From: Paenibacillus hamazuiensis
GTDB lineage: Bacteria > Bacillota > Bacilli > Paenibacillales > NBRC-103111
Direction: 5' to 3'
Assembly (NCBI RefSeq): GCF_023276405.1
Contig: NZ_JALRMO010000001.1
Span: 4,216,001 to 4,280,000, forward strand
Length of the DNA: 64,000 nucleotides
This document shows, piece after piece, positions 61,109 to 64,000 of the stretch (the stretch's first letter is position 1; each line of letters starts with the position of its first letter). The notes below the pieces were generated by a model. The model was not told where the DNA came from and ran no database searches. It saw only the letters and a list, made by a program, of their open reading frames with translations. The translations under genes and the position numbers were made by a program.

Positions 61109-61132
61109 CCCGTACCCGTACCCATACCCATG
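61109..61132. repeat. Four hexanucleotide repeats
   Basis: CCCGTA, CCCGTA, CCCATA, CCCATG in tandem, ending 20 bases before the MFS stop codon at 61152. Confidence 0.6.
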
Positions 61133-61151
61133 ACGCACATGCGCTCGTCCG

Positions 61152-62351
61152 TCACTCCGACGAAACGGCCTTTCGCTTCGCCAGCGCGAACATGGCCAGA
61201 AACCCGGCGGCCCCGAATAAGGCCAGCACGGCGCCAAGCCGGTACATCGCGACCGCACCCTCGTGCTGGAACACCCAGCCCCCGGCTATGCCGGCGATGA
61301 TGCCAGACAGCCCGCCCCAGCTCAGCGCATACAGCGCCTGGCCGGAAGCCCGGTACTCGCGGGGCACCAGCGAGTATGTAAGCTGCGTGCCGATATAGTA
61401 ATACCCTCCGAACGTGACGCTGTTCATCATTTGGATGACGGCGACCTCGTAAGCGGAACCTGCCGAAGACATCAGCAGCCACCTCGCCGCATACAGAAGG
61501 CTTACCGCGCACAGGCAGCCGATCAAGGCTCGGCCGATTTTCGGCAAATACCGGTCGAACAGCAGAAACACCGGAATCTCGAAAATCGACGTCAAAAAAG
61601 CGGACACCCCGATCAACCCTTCATGCCCCCCGAGGTCGGACATATAGATCGATACGAACGCCGTGTTCATTCCGTTCGGGATCGAGATCAGAACGCCGAT
61701 CGCCAAAAATGCAATAAACCGCTTGCTCGCGAAAATACGCAGGTACCCGCCATGCCCCGCTTCCGCCTTCGGCCGCGGTTTCCCCTGCGGAAGCGCGAAA
61801 GCGATTCTGATGGAAACGAGCATGAGAATGCCGTATACGGCCCAAAAGCGGCCGATGCCGATGCTCCCCAAAACCGGGCCGGCGGCCGCCGCTATCAGCG
61901 CCCAGCCGAGCGAACCCCAAAGCCGGAATGCGCCGAAGCGCAGCTCTGTATTTTCGATCGCGTCCAGGATCAAACTGTTGCTTTGCGAAAAAAGCGGGCT
62001 TTGGAAAAAAAAGTATGCGAGCATCAGCGCAAACAGCGCCGCAAGCGAAGAGGAGCCCCCGAAAAATACCGTCAGCATGACGGCCGTACTGCCGGACAGC
62101 AGCACAAGCAGCACCCGTTTTATATTATTCCAGCGGTCGCTCATGTAGCCCCAAAACGGATTCGCCACAATGGAAATAAACGGCCCGCCGGCCATAATCA
62201 GACCGGTGTGCAGCGCCGAAACGCCGATCGATTTCATATAAAGCGGAAAAAAAGACGTGTAAACCGCAATCGCGCCGTAAATGAAAAAGTTAAAGCCCTT
62301 GATCGCGGCAAACGACCGCACGTTCGTCCGACAGGCCGACTCCGCCTCCAT
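61152..62351 (-). CDS. MFS transporter (LacY/nucleoside-symporter-like, 12 membrane segments)
   Basis: Membrane protein of 399 residues with twelve hydrophobic segments and the MFS loop 2-3 motif as GYMSDRWNNIKRV. FFIYGAIAVYTSFFPLYMKS in helix 1 and FRLWGSLGWALIAAA in helix 5 match the MFS_1_like group that includes LacY-type sugar symporters and nucleoside symporters. ATG 62351 follows GGGGGTGAG. It is 36 bp downstream of a YesN-like regulator gene and probably co-transcribed with it, so it may export or import the compound to which that system responds. A cytoplasmic tail rich in Lys/Ser ends the protein. Confidence 0.9.
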   Translation of the reverse strand: MEAESACRTNVRSFAAIKGFNFFIYGAIAVYTSFFPLYMKSIGVSALHTGLIMAGGPFISIVANPFWGYMSDRWNNIKRVLLVLLSGSTAVMLTVFFGGSSSLAALFALMLAYFFFQSPLFSQSNSLILDAIENTELRFGAFRLWGSLGWALIAAAAGPVLGSIGIGRFWAVYGILMLVSIRIAFALPQGKPRPKAEAGHGGYLRIFASKRFIAFLAIGVLISIPNGMNTAFVSIYMSDLGGHEGLIGVSAFLTSIFEIPVFLLFDRYLPKIGRALIGCLCAVSLLYAARWLLMSSAGSAYEVAVIQMMNSVTFGGYYYIGTQLTYSLVPREYRASGQALYALSWGGLSGIIAGIAGGWVFQHEGAVAMYRLGAVLALFGAAGFLAMFALAKRKAVSSE

Positions 62352-62387
62352 AACGTCTCACCCCCTTACCCGCACCCGCCTGCCGCC

Positions 62388-63968
62388 TTAAGCGGATGTC
62401 GACTCGGCAATTTTACGGTACTGCGTAGGCGTAAGCCCCGTGTAGGACTTAAAGATCGAGCAGAAATATTTGTAATCGTTGTAGCCGACCTTTTCCGCGA
62501 TCTCAAACACCCGGTCGTGCGTAGCGCTCAGCATCGCTTTGGCGTGCTCGATGCGCACCTCGTTCAAATATTCCGCAAAGCCTTTGCCGAAATATTGATT
62601 GAACACGATGCTGAAATAATTCGGCGTAATTTGCAGCCACGCCGCCACTTCGGACGCCTTCACATCGCTGCTGTAGCGCGATTCGATATACTTTTTGACG
62701 CGGTCGATCATCCAGTGGTTTTTGCCGTGGGCGGAGGAGCGGATCAGGTTAAACAGCGACTTCAGCTCGCCGCGAAGGAGCGACTCCAGCGACCGGTACG
62801 AATTATGGGCAAAAAGATCGATGTCAACGGCCAGCAGCGCCTCGATCTCCTCCGAAAGGGCGGCGCTGCCGCTGCGCAGCCTGCGCCGGACGGCGATCTT
62901 CAGCTCCTTGACGGCGAGCGCAATGTCGGCCGGATGGATGCCCTTCTCCCGGGCCGTCTCCATCAGCTCCGCCGCCGCCATGTCGAGCTCGGCCTCGCTG
63001 TCGCCGAAAAGCAAGCCGAGCATCCGGGTCTCCAGCTCGGCCGCGATCGAGGCGCCCCGGTTTTTGCGGCGGACCGCCGCCGCCTCGCCGATCAGCACCG
63101 TCCGCTCCTTAAGCGTCGGAATGAGCTGTACCGCCGCCATGGCCTCTTCAAAGCGGGCATAAGCTTCGGAAAACCCGTGGAAAACCGGGGAAATGCCGAT
63201 CAGCAGACGGCTTTCCTCCGCCTGCGGCACTGTAATCCCGGACAGCGCCGCCCTCAAGCCATCGATGTCCGCTGCACGGAATTCGATGCACAGCGTGACC
63301 AGCACGTTCGGATGCCAAAACAGCGAATACGCGTCAAGCCCCTCCCCGCCCAGCGCATCGTGAAGCGCATGCTCCCAATTGCGGCGCAGCGACTTGCGTT
63401 CTTCATCCGCCAGGCGGCCGGCCCACAGCCCGTAATTTTCCAACTGGCTGACGGCAAACCGAAAGCCGGTCGCTCCTTCCGGCACCGCAGGCCGATCCTC
63501 CCCTTCGGGGAAGGAGCCGCCGCTTTGCAGCAAACGGTTCAGCCAATGGAGCCAGCCGTCGCGTATATGCCGCTTGCGGCCTTCCGCTTCCTGTGCGAGC
63601 TCCTCTCCGATTCGGCGCACCATCGCCATCAGCTCGTCGATATCGACGGGCTTCAGCAAAAAATCCTCCACGCCGATGCGAATGGCTTGACGGGCGTATT
63701 CGAAGTCGTCGTATCCGCTGAGAATAATGATGCGGATATGCGGATACTTGCTTCTCAGCTCCCTGGACAAAGCCAGACCGTCCATTCCGTCCATGTGAAT
63801 ATCCGTCAGCACCAGATCGACCGGCTCCCGGGCGATCAGCTCCAGCGCTTCCGCTCCGTCGGAAGCTTCGCCGGTCACCGTGACGCCGACGGTATCCCAC
63901 GGAATCGTCTCCCGCAGCCCGCGGCATATGATCGGTTCGTCGTCGACAATTAACATTTTGATCGTCAT
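62388..63968 (-). CDS. YesN-like response regulator with AraC DNA-binding domain
   Basis: Response regulator of 526 residues. The receiver starts MTIKMLIVDDEPIICRGLRE, with the Asp in DLVLTDIHMDGMDG and the Lys in DFLLKPVDIDE. A ~280-residue central region rich in Ala/Glu/Leu separates it from the C-terminal AraC domain (ASEVAAWLQITPNYFSIVFN; VFEIAEKVGYNDYKYFCSIF). ATG 63968 has only a weak site (GGTGG). No kinase gene is downstream; the partner presumably lies just beyond the right edge, upstream in the same operon. The MFS gene follows directly. Confidence 0.92.
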   Translation of the reverse strand: MTIKMLIVDDEPIICRGLRETIPWDTVGVTVTGEASDGAEALELIAREPVDLVLTDIHMDGMDGLALSRELRSKYPHIRIIILSGYDDFEYARQAIRIGVEDFLLKPVDIDELMAMVRRIGEELAQEAEGRKRHIRDGWLHWLNRLLQSGGSFPEGEDRPAVPEGATGFRFAVSQLENYGLWAGRLADEERKSLRRNWEHALHDALGGEGLDAYSLFWHPNVLVTLCIEFRAADIDGLRAALSGITVPQAEESRLLIGISPVFHGFSEAYARFEEAMAAVQLIPTLKERTVLIGEAAAVRRKNRGASIAAELETRMLGLLFGDSEAELDMAAAELMETAREKGIHPADIALAVKELKIAVRRRLRSGSAALSEEIEALLAVDIDLFAHNSYRSLESLLRGELKSLFNLIRSSAHGKNHWMIDRVKKYIESRYSSDVKASEVAAWLQITPNYFSIVFNQYFGKGFAEYLNEVRIEHAKAMLSATHDRVFEIAEKVGYNDYKYFCSIFKSYTGLTPTQYRKIAESTSA

Positions 63969-64000
63969 ACAGCCACCTGCCCGTTCGTCTGAATCGGAAT

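Noticed and set aside
61263-63953. An 896-codon open frame on the plus strand
   Set aside because: It is antisense to the MFS and YesN-like genes, both of which have clear domains. Its translation is rich in Arg/His/Gln without motifs, the expected mirror of GC-biased codons.

Overview
The window looks like a chromosomal segment of a spore-forming, GC-moderate Firmicute of the Paenibacillaceae (Paenibacillus/Cohnella-like). The evidence is an uninterrupted sporulation sigma factor gene (sigK), several YesM/YesN-type sensor kinase and AraC-type response regulator pairs next to CUT1 sugar ABC transporters, LplB/YtcP/LipO-like transport proteins, strong GGAGG ribosome binding sites, and frequent TTG/GTG starts. 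Nearly everything lies on the minus strand. No rRNA, tRNA, phage, CRISPR array or complete insertion sequence was seen.

Layout, left to right. 1-114: 3' end of a plus-strand gene, perhaps a GH2 glycosidase. 202-8192: operon (read right to left) binding protein, two permeases, kinase, regulator, second paralogous binding protein. 8454-10103: secreted GH93-like beta-propeller enzyme. 10527-16400: second CUT1 transporter next to its own kinase/regulator pair. 16635-18667: two-gene unit of an NMT1-like binding lipoprotein and a Rieske oxygenase. 18808-30857: arabinoside-type locus with binding protein, two permeases, GH51 arabinofuranosidase, carboxylesterase and a large protein of unknown family, controlled by a kinase and regulator that converge and overlap at their 3' ends. 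31265-32507: small cassette of two related GNAT-like proteins around a 42-residue peptide. 32780-52005: large glycoside locus with two permeases, an 878-residue GH67-like protein, Fe-dependent alcohol dehydrogenase, enolase-superfamily enzyme, GH42 beta-galactosidase, membrane-bound AraC regulator, cytoplasmic beta-propeller protein, two binding proteins, two more permeases and a GntR regulator. Two decayed gene pieces lie within it. 52311-53231: plus-strand cupin-AraC regulator. 53393-54094: sigK. 54314-60537: six-gene operon combining D-amino-acid enzymes with sugar oxidoreductase/isomerase genes. 60686-61132: intergenic repeat field. 61152-63968: MFS transporter and a YesN-like regulator whose kinase presumably lies beyond the right edge.

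Taken together the segment is a set of polysaccharide or glycoconjugate utilisation loci: extracellular capture by lipoproteins, import through CUT1 permeases, cytoplasmic hydrolysis and carbon-acid metabolism, each switched by a local sensor. No ABC ATPase gene is present, so the importers probably share an MsmX-type ATPase encoded elsewhere. The least explained parts are the GNAT-peptide-GNAT cassette, the 731- and 878-residue enzymes without a clear family, the D-amino-acid/sugar operon, and the 34-bp tandem repeats at about 60.7-60.9 kb.
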